Positions 35,523 through 43,563 of a stretch of DNA of 64,000 nt are shown here, piece after piece. The notes beneath the pieces are model-generated. The model worked only from the letters and a program-made list of their open reading frames with translations, was not told the origin of the DNA and ran no database searches. The stretch's first letter is position 1. Every line of letters begins with the position of its first letter. The DNA lies in the NCBI RefSeq assembly GCF_946479885.1, contig NZ_CAMLHM010000002.1:124001-188000 (forward strand). Direction: 5' to 3'. Source of the stretch: an uncultured Devosia sp. (GTDB lineage: Bacteria; Pseudomonadota; Alphaproteobacteria; Rhizobiales; Devosiaceae). The translations under genes and the position numbers were made by a program.

Positions 35523-37127
35523 TCAGCACCTACCCATGATCTGGTCGCGCCGATCGATGATTATCGTCAGGATTTGCGTCAGTTGCCGGATGCTCCCGCC
35601 GGGCCATTTTCTGCGGACGTTGTCCATTTCATCCTGCCCCAGCGGTTCGAAAAAACGTGGGTCAATACCCCTCTCTCGAGCGATGCGATCCACGATCTGC
35701 TTCGTTAGCGTGCCAAGGTGCGCCCAGGTCGGCTCGGGCATCGCGAGGATGCGGAAGCGGTCGCGCAGCGCCTGGGGGACGCTGTGGAGGTCGTTGGCGG
35801 TAGCGAAATGCGTGACACCGCTCAAATCGACTTCCACTTCGAGAGCAAGGTCGCGGTAACGCCGAGACTGGTCGGGTTCGAGCAGCGGCAGCAAGGCGTC
35901 TATGATGGAGCCGTTGTTGCGACTGGAGCTGGATTTGTCGACTTCGTCCCAGATCATGGCGACATTGGCGTGTCGGCTTCGCTTGATCAGCTGCAGCGGA
36001 ACGGATTCGCGCACCGTGGACCACTGAGCGCTGGTTCCCATTGCGCTCGAGTCCGTGGAACCGGCGAGCGAATTGAGTTCGCACGGCAGCCCGATTTGGT
36101 CTGCGATCGCACGCAGCAGGGAAGACTTGCCCGAACCCGGAGAGCCGATGAGCAACGTCGGCCGGAACCAGGCGGTTTCGCGCGGCGCCAGATCCCGCAG
36201 CATGATGTCTATGACATCGCTAGCGTGCGGGTAGCGAGCGGTCAGCGCGCGCTTGTGCTCGGCCACGTCGCCTCGATGGACAACGGGCAGAGCGATGCCA
36301 GAAAGGCTTTTCCAGGTCCTCCTAACTTCCCTCTGACCGCCAACGCCGTCGCCCATCTTCGGAACGACGATGATGCCGGCGCCGGTGAGTGTTTCGTCCC
36401 TGTCGTCCTCGAAGACGCCGGATTCCAGCAGAGTCTCAAGCGCTCCGACAGCACGGTCCTCGTCGTCGTCCTCCGGCCGCTGCTTGGCTATGAGTGCGGA
36501 CAGGCCGGTCGGCGTTGTGCACGATGCCGAAATTGGCGATATCAGCGTTGAGATACGGTCCAAATTCGCGAGGCCGCGCGTGACGATCTTGTCCGCAAAG
36601 CCGGCTTCGTACGCGCTACCCCGGTGCAGTTTTAGGCCAACAGCCCATCCGATCCTGTAAACCCCATCGACGCCCACCCGCGTCCAGCGGTACGCATTAA
36701 TCGCGGCAGACACGACCGTATCGATGGGGTCATCGGCACCGAAATAGGCGAGCCAAACCTGGCACCGCTGCCACAACTCACCATCAGCTTCGATCAAGTG
36801 CCGCGACAGCCCGAGTTCTTCAGACAGCGTGTGCAGCGTATCGGCGTCCGCATGGCGACGAGCGGCCTCGATCGCGACCGAAAGTGACGCGTGGACGGGA
36901 TTGACGTCGCCATCTCGCTGGGCTGACCAGTCGTCGATAGCCGCCATAACATCGGACTGCAGGTCGTCGTGCCGAAATGGCATGCCGGAGAGCAGCTCTT
37001 CGTACGACGGAGAAGCGCCATCCAAGATCTGAGCATGCCGAAGCTGCCTCTTCTTGAGGGCCGCATACGCATCGTCGTCGATGTCGGAAAGCGCGGAATC
37101 GCTCCGCGAGCCAGCTTTGCTGGTCAT
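35523..37127 (-). CDS. AAA+ ATPase (Lon/MoxR-like), island cassette gene 1
   Basis: About 534 residues; starts near 37127 (MTSKAGSRSDSALSD), two codons after another ATG at 37133. The first ~300 residues are a helical region of unknown fold; the AAA+ module follows: Walker A GSPGSGKSSLLRAIADQIG, Walker B VAMIWDEVDK, sensor 1 HFATANDLHS, Arg-finger region LRDRFRILAMPEP, sensor 2 WPGGSIRQL near the C-terminus. The module resembles the Lon AAA+ domain, but there is no protease domain. It heads a six-gene cassette and is the likely motor. Function is unknown: defence, plasmid/phage maintenance or protein remodelling are all possible. Confidence 0.83.
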   Translation of the reverse strand: MTSKAGSRSDSALSDIDDDAYAALKKRQLRHAQILDGASPSYEELLSGMPFRHDDLQSDVMAAIDDWSAQRDGDVNPVHASLSVAIEAARRHADADTLHTLSEELGLSRHLIEADGELWQRCQVWLAYFGADDPIDTVVSAAINAYRWTRVGVDGVYRIGWAVGLKLHRGSAYEAGFADKIVTRGLANLDRISTLISPISASCTTPTGLSALIAKQRPEDDDEDRAVGALETLLESGVFEDDRDETLTGAGIIVVPKMGDGVGGQREVRRTWKSLSGIALPVVHRGDVAEHKRALTARYPHASDVIDIMLRDLAPRETAWFRPTLLIGSPGSGKSSLLRAIADQIGLPCELNSLAGSTDSSAMGTSAQWSTVRESVPLQLIKRSRHANVAMIWDEVDKSSSSRNNGSIIDALLPLLEPDQSRRYRDLALEVEVDLSGVTHFATANDLHSVPQALRDRFRILAMPEPTWAHLGTLTKQIVDRIARERGIDPRFFEPLGQDEMDNVRRKWPGGSIRQLTQILTIIIDRRDQIMGRC

Positions 37128-37252
37128 GATCACGCCTCTTCAGTTGGCGATGCACCGACGCCGGAAGCGTGAGCGCAACTTATGGGACCGTCCGTCTACA
37201 TGCCGGACAGGCCCTTTGTCGAGGTCAGATTGGGGAAGGTGTTAACGAGGTG

Positions 37253-37567
37253 TCACTCGATCGGCTTGCCAAGGACCCGCTGATAGAGCGCGCTCAGAAT
37301 TGAACCGAGGACCTCTGGGTGGCCGTCCGCATCCAAGAAATCCTGGACAGTTTCGTCGAGGTGCTGGCGGACATTGGTCTCGTCGACGATGCGACCCTGG
37401 TGATCAATCGCGTTTGCGATGTTCTCGGGAACGTCGCTTTCGCCACTCATCCATTTTTGCATCGTGCGCTGGTTGACCCCTACAAACCGCGCCGCTCGGG
37501 CGGAACTTCGATCGGGGAACGCCCTGTGGACGCCAGTTTTGAATTTGAGATTTGAGAGCTGCGACAT
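37253..37567 (-). CDS. Small HTH DNA-binding protein
   Basis: 104 residues from ATG 37567; a GTG at 37591 is an alternative start. FPDRSSARAARFVGVNQRTMQKWMSGES is an XRE/Cro-like helix-turn-helix; the rest is acidic and helical. It lies 126 bases before the AAA+ ATPase gene on the same strand, so it may regulate the cassette. No other domain. Confidence 0.7.
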   Translation of the reverse strand: MSQLSNLKFKTGVHRAFPDRSSARAARFVGVNQRTMQKWMSGESDVPENIANAIDHQGRIVDETNVRQHLDETVQDFLDADGHPEVLGSILSALYQRVLGKPIE

Positions 37568-37619
37568 GGGAAAGGGTCCTGCGACTTTCACATCGTAGGA
37601 CCCCGGTATTTAGGTTTCG

Positions 37620-37964
37620 TCAACCCCGCTGGGCGGCCGGTGTCTCTTCCATCGAAAGCCCAAAAGGTCGACGCAGCTGGGGGTTCATGGCCTCGATCCT
37701 GTCGAGATACTCGTAGATGATGTCTGCGGCGCGGGAACGCGCGAACGACCCTATGCCCAGACGGTTGTTCATGGGCAGCGCTGCCTGGAAATATTCCAAA
37801 TCCGGAAGGGACATCACCGCCGCCTGCTCCAGCAAGTCCGCGATGTCCGCCCAGCTCTTGCGGATGACAGGCGGAAAGTGCAACTCGGTCGCCCGCTTGC
37901 GGAAGTCGTGGATGTGCATGATGAAAATGGCGTGCTCGACAGTCCTGATATCGATTTTGAGCAT
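37620..37964 (-). CDS. Hypothetical protein
   Basis: 114 residues, predominantly helical (FRKRATELHFPPVIRKSWADIA, then RSRAADIIYEYLDRIEAM). I do not recognise a family. It lies 9 bases after the HTH gene at 37974 and 52 bases before the next HTH gene, all on the minus strand. Confidence 0.58.
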   Translation of the reverse strand: MLKIDIRTVEHAIFIMHIHDFRKRATELHFPPVIRKSWADIADLLEQAAVMSLPDLEYFQAALPMNNRLGIGSFARSRAADIIYEYLDRIEAMNPQLRRPFGLSMEETPAAQRG

Positions 37965-37973
37965 CTTCGATTC

Positions 37974-38357
37974 CTAATCGTTGAGGTTGTCGAGGAAGAC
38001 GATGTCGGCGGTCCGTAGGCCGCGGGGCACCTTCGTGACGTTGTTCTTGGCGAGGAAGTCGTCGACCAGCTTCTGGCGCTCAGCCTTGCTCATGACGATC
38101 GCATGGGGTTTGCGGCGCGTGGTCGGGCGCCAGGGGTGGTCTGGCCCACGGACCGGCGTTGAGATCTCCTCCTCACGGGACAGGCCAGCGGCCTTGAGCA
38201 CGTTGCGGATGGTGGTGTCGGAAGCGCCAAAGCGTTCAGCAAGTGCAGCCACTTCGAGCGCCGGGTAACGACGGGCAACGTCGATCAAGCGGCCGGTATC
38301 AACAAGATTTTCGGGAGCCATTCGGCGAGTGGGACGGCAGTTATCGGTAGTGAGCAT
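37974..38357 (-). CDS. HTH-containing small protein
   Basis: 127 residues. Helix-turn-helix AALAERFGASDTTIRNVLKAAGL near residues 36-58, a proline/arginine linker, then a basic C-terminal helix (SKAERQKLVDDFLAKNNV). Resembles Hin-type or homeodomain-like HTH of small regulators. ATG 38357 or 38321 could be the start. Divergent from the repressor-like gene at 38647. Confidence 0.62.
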   Translation of the reverse strand: MLTTDNCRPTRRMAPENLVDTGRLIDVARRYPALEVAALAERFGASDTTIRNVLKAAGLSREEEISTPVRGPDHPWRPTTRRKPHAIVMSKAERQKLVDDFLAKNNVTKVPRGLRTADIVFLDNLND

Positions 38358-38646
38358 CCTATGTCTTTCGGTGTCGCGGGTGGCCTGAGATCCCCGCCAG
38401 GGTTGAAGTGACTGCGACGGTCAGGAGGAGAATAGGGTCCGATTTTGCACACTTCAACACATATTATTGCACGTTTTGTGCTTTTTATGGTTGTGCCTTG
38501 CGACTGGGCACCCCATCGTGTGTACGCAGGCTATTAGATGAGCTGGGGGCGGGAATGAATTTGGGCATGTGCGCGGATAGCGTTTGTGCCATTCGAAATA
38601 GACAGCGACGATTTCTCAGGCTGGAAGGAATTCCGGCCGAATTCTT
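38358..38646. promoter_or_regulatory. AT-rich divergent control region in the island
   Basis: 289 bases with lower GC than the surroundings. Contains GCAC-GTTTT-GTGC (38469-38481), a small perfect dyad, with further GCAC/GTGC half-sites at 38447-38452 and about 38493. Probably the operator region for the flanking HTH genes. Confidence 0.4.
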
Positions 38647-39087
38647 ATGAGGGCCCAAGTGTTGGACGAAAAAGCAGAGCTTCGCCGACGTAAGCTCCAC
38701 GAGATGATGCTTTATCTTTACGGACCTGATGGCCGCCGGGAGTTCGCGCGCGATCTCAAGGTATCGCACTCCCTCATTGCTACCTTGCTCCGCGGCGAGC
38801 GGCCGATGTCCGAGAGGTTTTTGCTGGGCTTGATGGAGCAGATGGAGGAGCTCCTCGAGATCAAATCGACCCAGCTTTACGAAGCGCGCAGCATCGCCAT
38901 AGACATGGGCCGATCAATTTGGCCTGGCTTTGATTTGCCGCTCATCCAGTCGAACGCGGAATACGTCGAGGAAATGGCGCGGACTCAGGCGGCCCTCGAA
39001 GCTCGCGAGGCCGAGGGCCAGACCGCTGAAGAGGCCGAGATCCTGGCGCAGATCCACGAGATCATTCGCAACGACCCGAAGCCGTGA
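38647..39087 (+). CDS. Repressor-like HTH protein
   Basis: 146 residues. The region DGRREFARDLKVSHSLIATLLRGERPMSERFLLGLMEQ fits an XRE-type helix-turn-helix; the C-terminal third is a glutamate/alanine-rich coiled coil (EMARTQAALEAREAEGQTAEEA). The ATG at 38647 has no good ribosome site, so the true start may be downstream (for example TTG 38662). Divergent from the 38357 gene across a dyad-bearing region, as in phage-type switch loci. Confidence 0.65.
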   Translation: MRAQVLDEKAELRRRKLHEMMLYLYGPDGRREFARDLKVSHSLIATLLRGERPMSERFLLGLMEQMEELLEIKSTQLYEARSIAIDMGRSIWPGFDLPLIQSNAEYVEEMARTQAALEAREAEGQTAEEAEILAQIHEIIRNDPKP

Positions 39088-39147
39088 CCAGCGCTATACA
39101 TAAATCTGAGTTTTGCTTACAGCGCCCGAAACCCCGCATTCCCGGGC

Positions 39148-39177
39148 GTTATACGTGATCTGCGAAACCCGTATAAC
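39148..39177. other. 8-bp inverted repeat between convergent genes
   Basis: GTTATACG (39148-39155) / CGTATAAC (39170-39177) with a 14-base loop, just upstream of the frameshifted nuclease stop. A second CGCCCG/CGGGCG pair lies just before it. Either a weak terminator or a recombinase-type core site; neither is proven. Confidence 0.35.
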
Positions 39178-39179
39178 CG

Positions 39180-39681
39180 TCATGTCTCCTTGGCCAGCTG
39201 TGCCCAGTTCTCTCGGCAGGGCTCCAGCCAACCAGGCCCAGCGCCGATATCAAGGCCCACTTTCGTGTAGTCGGGCATGAACCGGCGCATCGGACCGTCT
39301 TTGCGGACTTGTACCCGCTTGCCGGGTTGCGACAGCCATGTGGCATGCGATCTGGCGACGACGTCAGCGACGATGGCAGAGGGCACGACGAAGCTTACTG
39401 GCTGGTCTGTCAGCGTGCGCCCGAAATCCAAGAAGACGTAAAACAGGCCAGGCGACGAGATGTTCTCGTGCTTCTCCGACATGTGCCAACCGCCGTCGGA
39501 GCCCTTCTCGACGCGCGTTTTGACTTGGATCGCACACAGTCGGTCGCCGATGTCGTCAGTCAAAACAATGTCGCAGTTGGGGACGCCGACCGGCGCTAGC
39601 GGCTATGAAGCCGTGGCGGAGGAGCACGCTCATCACGTAGTGCTCGCCGGCGGCGCCTAGGACTGTGGAGGCGGCGACCAT
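39180..39681 (-). pseudogene. Frameshifted PD-(D/E)XK-like nuclease-fold protein
   Basis: Minus-strand reading from ATG 39681 gives VLGAAGEHYVMSVLLRHGFIAAS, then loses frame near 39590-39600; the neighbouring frame continues PVGVPNCDIVLTDDIGDRLCAIQVKTRVEKG to the stop at 39180. Joined, it is a single ~165-residue protein with the G-E, D and Q-x-K pattern of PDDEXK_5/Holliday-type nucleases, followed by FYVFLDFG and PGKR stretches. A one-base insertion (or two-base loss) explains the break. It starts 4 bases after the HEPN-like gene, so both were co-transcribed. Could be a sequencing error. Confidence 0.7.
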
Positions 39682-39685
39682 GGGG

Positions 39686-40459
39686 CTATCCTTCCAAGCC
39701 GTTCAGTTCTTCAAGCATGCGGCGACCGAGATCTTCAACAAGGCTGAAGTCCGCCAACATCTGCGGATGGAAGCTAATCGTACGGGCGCCCTCTTCGAAC
39801 GAGTGCATGATCTGAGGATGGAACACGTGCATCGCCAACTGGTCGGCCTCGTGCTTCTCCATCTCGTCCCATTCGTGCCGCGTCATGGCATCCAGGACCT
39901 TGGCACCCAGTTCCTTGTACTCGGCCTCTTTCTTTTCCGGCACGGAATACGGAGGGATGTAGAGCGGGATGCGATGGGCCAAGCCGTGCCGATAGCCCTC
40001 GATGACGCGAAACCACTCCTTGAGTTCCGCAATGCGATCCTGGAACGGCTTCGATAACGTCGAGACGAGAAAGGTATTCGCTGGCGCCAGACCAACCCAG
40101 GTAGCAGGAACTTCTTTCCCGTCATCACGCTTCGGATCACGTTCGTAGAACCACGTCCAAGCCAGGTTGTCGATCGCTCCGAAAATGTTGAAAACGAAGG
40201 CCTGCACCTGGATCGTCACGTCATCCAGCACCGCCTTGTCGGGCACGCCATTGACATCGGGCGGCAGCATCTCGAAGACATGCCTGGTCGTCAGCGCAAG
40301 GGTATGAAGGCGACGGCAATAGCCATGGACGGCAAACTCCTGGCCGCGCTTGGAGCGGTAATTCCGCACGATCAGGTCTTCGCGAAGCGTCAGGAAACGG
40401 CTTTCGACAGTCCCGCAGGCCTCCACCATTTCCGCAATCGACTCGGCCCCGTAAGCCAT
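39686..40459 (-). CDS. Hypothetical protein with a HEPN-like R-x4-H motif
   Basis: 257 residues, all helical in appearance. EGYRHGLAHRIPLYIPPYS carries R-H-x-x-x-H, the R-x4-6-H signature of HEPN ribonuclease-fold proteins, preceded by a long helix (FVFNIFGAIDNLAWTWFYE) as in those families. I know homologues only as uncharacterised. It lies directly beside the nuclease-like gene and the tRNA-Met. A toxin or RNA-binding role is possible but unproven. Confidence 0.65.
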   Translation of the reverse strand: MAYGAESIAEMVEACGTVESRFLTLREDLIVRNYRSKRGQEFAVHGYCRRLHTLALTTRHVFEMLPPDVNGVPDKAVLDDVTIQVQAFVFNIFGAIDNLAWTWFYERDPKRDDGKEVPATWVGLAPANTFLVSTLSKPFQDRIAELKEWFRVIEGYRHGLAHRIPLYIPPYSVPEKKEAEYKELGAKVLDAMTRHEWDEMEKHEADQLAMHVFHPQIMHSFEEGARTISFHPQMLADFSLVEDLGRRMLEELNGLEG

Positions 40460-40568
40460 TCTGCCCCCTCCAGCTTATCCACAGGCTCAAGCTATCAGAG
40501 GGTCATGCTTTTGCTAGCGGCGTCCCAAGGGCGTCCCAATCGATTTTTGGGGTCAAATCCTGAAAAGG

Positions 40569-40604
40569 AAAACCCTAGGAAATCCGCAGATTTCCTAGGG
40601 TTTT
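40569..40604 (-). terminator. Rho-independent terminator of the tRNA-Met gene
   Basis: 16-bp perfect inverted repeat (40569-40584 and 40589-40604) with a 4-base loop, beginning AAAACCC and ending GGGTTTT, 3 bases past the tRNA 3' end on the minus strand and followed by T-rich sequence. It works in either direction in principle. Confidence 0.85.
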
Positions 40605-40607
40605 AAA

Positions 40608-40684
40608 TGGTAGCGAAGCCCAGATTTGAACTGGGGACACACGGATTATGATTCCGCTGCTCTAACCAACTGAGCTACTCCGCT
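40608..40684 (-). tRNA. tRNA-Met (anticodon CAT), elongator type
   Basis: 77 bases with encoded CCA (40608-40610). Acceptor AGCGGAG pairs with CTTCGCT (one G:U), D-arm TAGCTCAGTTGGTTAGAGCA, anticodon loop ATCATAA (anticodon CAT), T-arm CCCAG-TTCAAAT-CTGGG. The A at position 1 paired to U excludes the initiator form with its C1 mismatch. A tRNA-Ile2 (lysidine-modified CAU) cannot be fully excluded by sequence alone. Its 3' end faces the accessory island. Confidence 0.92.
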
Positions 40685-40765
40685 TCAAGGAGCGCGCGAG
40701 TTTCCTCGGCGACGCACTTACTAGTTTTAGCACATCACCCTGTCAAGCCGCCAGCCTTGCCTGTT

Positions 40766-42223
40766 TCAATGCTTGGAGAGCAACCCGGCTATGGCGCCGC
40801 GCACCAGCACCAGATCCGCCTCGAACTTGGCCTGTTCCCGTGCCTTTCCCTCGGCGTCGGGGATGCGCAGCAGGTAGGACGGATGGTTGGTGACAAAGAG
40901 CAGCGTCCCGTCGTCGAGCGTGATCGGGGCGCCGCGTAACTTGCTGATGGTGAACGATTTTCCGAGCAGGCTCTGCGCCGCGGTGGCGCCCAGCGCCACG
41001 ATGACCTTGGGCTTGACGAAGCCGATCTCCAGATTGAGCCAGAATTTGCAGGCCTGCACCTCGCCGCCATCGGGCCGCTGATGGATGCGGCGCTTGCCGC
41101 GCGGCTCGAACTTGAAGTGCTTGACGGCATTGGTGACGTAGACTCTTGAGCGGTCGATCCCGACCTTTTCCACCGCCCGATCAAGTACTTGCCCGGCCGG
41201 ACCGATGAAGGGCCTGCCCGCCAGGTCCTCCTGGTCGCCGGGCTGTTCGCCGACAAACATCACCTCGGCCTGCTCGGGGCCCTCGCCGAACACCGCCTGC
41301 GTCGCGTGCTCGTAAAGCGGGCAGCGTTGGCAGCCTTGCACTGCGGCACGCGCGTCAGCCAGGCTGGTGATTTCTCTCGTTTTCTCAATGACTTCTGCGT
41401 CTCGCGCTTGCTGGCGGAGGTGTCGCGACGGCGGTTGGCTGGCTGCGCGTTCGATCATCTCGGCCTCCATCTGCCGGGCGCCGCGGATCAGCGGAGCGAT
41501 GACCTCGGCCTCGGGCAGGTTGCGCCAATATTTGACCGGCATTTCCGATTTCATCATCGAAACCTTGAGCCGCGCCGGGTTGAAGATGGAGGAAAAATAG
41601 GTCTTCCAGTCGCCCTCGACCGCATCGTCCTGCGGTACGTCGGAGCGCTTGCCGCCCGGGCCGAAGGCGAGGCTTTCCCCGTCCCACCAGGCGCTGCGAT
41701 AGGGGGTGACGATGGCCCAAATCATGCCGTCGAACCGCCGGGCGAAGAACGGCGCGGTGCGCTCCAGCGTATAATGCTCGGGTTCGAACCAGGCGGCGTA
41801 GCGCTCGAGGCCGCTGTCATCGACGATGGATTTGAAGCGGACGAAGGCTTTCATCTTGTGGCTGTCGCGACGCACCGCCGAGGCCCAGCGGGTGACGCAT
41901 ACCATTCGATCGTCAGCCGCATTCTGCATCAATGTGCTGTCAGTTTGTTGCCCCCATAACAACCGATAGAGCACGTCAAAACGCGCGGGATCGGCGCAGC
42001 ATATGGCTTCCTCGGCCAATTCGATGAATTTTCGGGGCACAGAGCCCACCGGACGGGGAGCGGCGGGCAGATCGAGAGGCTCATCACTGTCGAGCAGGCC
42101 GGCCGCTTCCCCCACCATACGCCATTCGACCTGGTCGGGGGATATCCCGGCCAGCAGCAATTGCCGCGCCTTGCCGCGCCACTCGGCGAAATCGTTAGGC
42201 GACTGCAGGCGAACGACATGCAT
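40766..42223 (-). CDS. UdgX-family uracil-DNA glycosylase fused to a DUF4130 domain
   Basis: 485 residues; ATG 42223 overlaps the radical SAM stop (TGATG). N-terminal DUF4130-type region (about 80-240), then a family 4-like uracil-DNA glycosylase with C298-x-x-C301 (GCQRCPLY), GEQPGDQED (325-333), the KRRIH motif at 377-381 and a C-terminal NHPSYLLR. In Mycobacterium smegmatis UdgX the His of KRRIH forms a covalent bond to the abasic sugar after uracil release; H381 is the equivalent here. Acts in DNA repair with its radical SAM partner, behind a LexA box. Confidence 0.93.
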   Translation of the reverse strand: MHVVRLQSPNDFAEWRGKARQLLLAGISPDQVEWRMVGEAAGLLDSDEPLDLPAAPRPVGSVPRKFIELAEEAICCADPARFDVLYRLLWGQQTDSTLMQNAADDRMVCVTRWASAVRRDSHKMKAFVRFKSIVDDSGLERYAAWFEPEHYTLERTAPFFARRFDGMIWAIVTPYRSAWWDGESLAFGPGGKRSDVPQDDAVEGDWKTYFSSIFNPARLKVSMMKSEMPVKYWRNLPEAEVIAPLIRGARQMEAEMIERAASQPPSRHLRQQARDAEVIEKTREITSLADARAAVQGCQRCPLYEHATQAVFGEGPEQAEVMFVGEQPGDQEDLAGRPFIGPAGQVLDRAVEKVGIDRSRVYVTNAVKHFKFEPRGKRRIHQRPDGGEVQACKFWLNLEIGFVKPKVIVALGATAAQSLLGKSFTISKLRGAPITLDDGTLLFVTNHPSYLLRIPDAEGKAREQAKFEADLVLVRGAIAGLLSKH

Positions 42224-43458
42224 CAGAAAAGGCTCAACTGTTCCGGCTGCGGCGTGAGCTGCGCGCGCAACCGGGCGTTGTCGGTCAGTCCGCCCGGCGT
42301 CCAGTCTTCGGCTTCGATGAAGGGCCGAACCTTGTCGATCGAGCCGGCAATGCGCGCCACGTCCTCGAGCCGCAACCGGTGATGCCGGCGCGTGGTCAGG
42401 ATGCGATCGACGCCCCTGGTGCCCAGCCCCGGGACGCGCAGCAGCATTTCCCGCTCGGCGCGGTTTACATCCACGGGAAACAGCGCCCGGCTCTTGAGCG
42501 CCCAAGCGAGCTTTGGGTCGATGGCCAGATCGAGCAGCCCACCCTCCCCACCCGAGACGATCTCCGGCACATCGAAGCCGTAAAAGCGGATCAGCCAATC
42601 GGCCTGGTAGAGCCGATGTTCGCGCATCAGCGGCGGCGCCTTGAGCGGCAGGCGCGACGAGCTGTCGGGAATGGGCGAGAGGGCCGAGTAATAGACCCGC
42701 CGCAACCGGTATCCGGAATAGAGCCCGGCCGCCCGATTGAGGATGGCTCCATCATCGGCCGCATCGGCGCCAATGATCATCTGGGTCGATTGGCCCGCCG
42801 GCGCGAATTTGGGCTTTGCGGCTTTGGCTTTCTTGTCGGGCTCGGCCTCGTCGAGCTTGCCCCGCACCCTTGCCATGGCGGTGCGGATTTCGCTGGGCTT
42901 CTTCTCCGGCGCCAGCGTTTCAAGCCCGATATCGGTCGGCATCTCGATATTGGTCGACAGCCGGTCGGCCCACCGGCCAGCCTCAGCCAACAGGTCCGGC
43001 GCCGCATTGGGGATGACCTTGAGGTGGATATAGCCGGCGAAGTGATGCTGCTCGCGCAGGCTGCGCGCCACCCGCACCAGTTCCTCCATGGTGTAGTCGG
43101 GCGAGCGGATGATGCCCGAGGACAGGAACAGGCCCTCGATATAGTTGCGCTTATAGAAATCGAGCGTGAGCTTGACCACTTCCTCGACGCTGAAGCGGGC
43201 CCTGCTGACGTTGGAGGACGAGCGGTTGACGCAATAGACGCAGTCATAGACGCAGAAATTGGTCAGCAGGATCTTGAGCAGGGAAATGCAGCGGCCGTCC
43301 GGCGCATAGGAATGGCAGATGCCGCTGCCCTCCGTCGAGCCAATGCCGCCCGTGCCGGCGCTATTGCGCTTTTCCGAGCCTGACGAAGCGCAGGACGCGT
43401 CATATTTTGCGGCGTCGGAGAGAATTGCCAGCTTCCGGCGCAGGGTCAGCGCGGTCAT
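42223..43458 (-). CDS. Putative DNA modification/repair radical SAM protein (UdgX partner)
   Basis: 411 residues. Radical SAM cluster C69-x3-C73-x2-C76 (CVYDCVYC), then a TIM-barrel, a long basic insert (about 210-240) and a helix-hairpin-helix region near the end (LLRVPGLGTRGVDRILTTRRHHRL). It ends in QLSLF, the pentapeptide of beta-sliding-clamp binding proteins. Family known to sit beside UdgX genes; its chemistry is unknown. ATG 43458 has AGGGAA. First gene of the pair, with a LexA box right behind it. Confidence 0.92.
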   Translation of the reverse strand: MTALTLRRKLAILSDAAKYDASCASSGSEKRNSAGTGGIGSTEGSGICHSYAPDGRCISLLKILLTNFCVYDCVYCVNRSSSNVSRARFSVEEVVKLTLDFYKRNYIEGLFLSSGIIRSPDYTMEELVRVARSLREQHHFAGYIHLKVIPNAAPDLLAEAGRWADRLSTNIEMPTDIGLETLAPEKKPSEIRTAMARVRGKLDEAEPDKKAKAAKPKFAPAGQSTQMIIGADAADDGAILNRAAGLYSGYRLRRVYYSALSPIPDSSSRLPLKAPPLMREHRLYQADWLIRFYGFDVPEIVSGGEGGLLDLAIDPKLAWALKSRALFPVDVNRAEREMLLRVPGLGTRGVDRILTTRRHHRLRLEDVARIAGSIDKVRPFIEAEDWTPGGLTDNARLRAQLTPQPEQLSLF

Positions 43459-43461
43459 GTT

Positions 43462-43476
43462 GTTCCCTTTATGTTC
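43462..43476 (-). promoter_or_regulatory. LexA (SOS) box, GTTC-N7-GTTC
   Basis: GTTCCCTTTATGTTC on the plus strand (GAACATAAAGGGAAC on the minus strand) matches the alphaproteobacterial LexA consensus GTTC-N7-GTTC exactly. It begins 4 bases upstream of the radical SAM start, overlapping the ribosome site, so LexA would block transcription or its start site lies very close. Predicts SOS induction of both repair genes. Confidence 0.8.
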
Positions 43477-43563
43477 ACATGAAGGGATAGCGCGGATTAC
43501 GGAGACGACGCATGTCAAAAAGACATGAGTCCGGGATTTGTGATCGCGGCCACCGAACTGTCA

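Noticed and set aside
38408..38650. 80-codon plus-strand frame in the island control region
   Set aside because: Overlaps the dyad region, Cys-rich with no domain, no ribosome site.
40608..40684. tRNA-Met 3' end as an attachment site of the island
   Set aside because: I searched by eye for a second copy of the last ~20 bases of the tRNA in the window and found none; no integrase is next to it.
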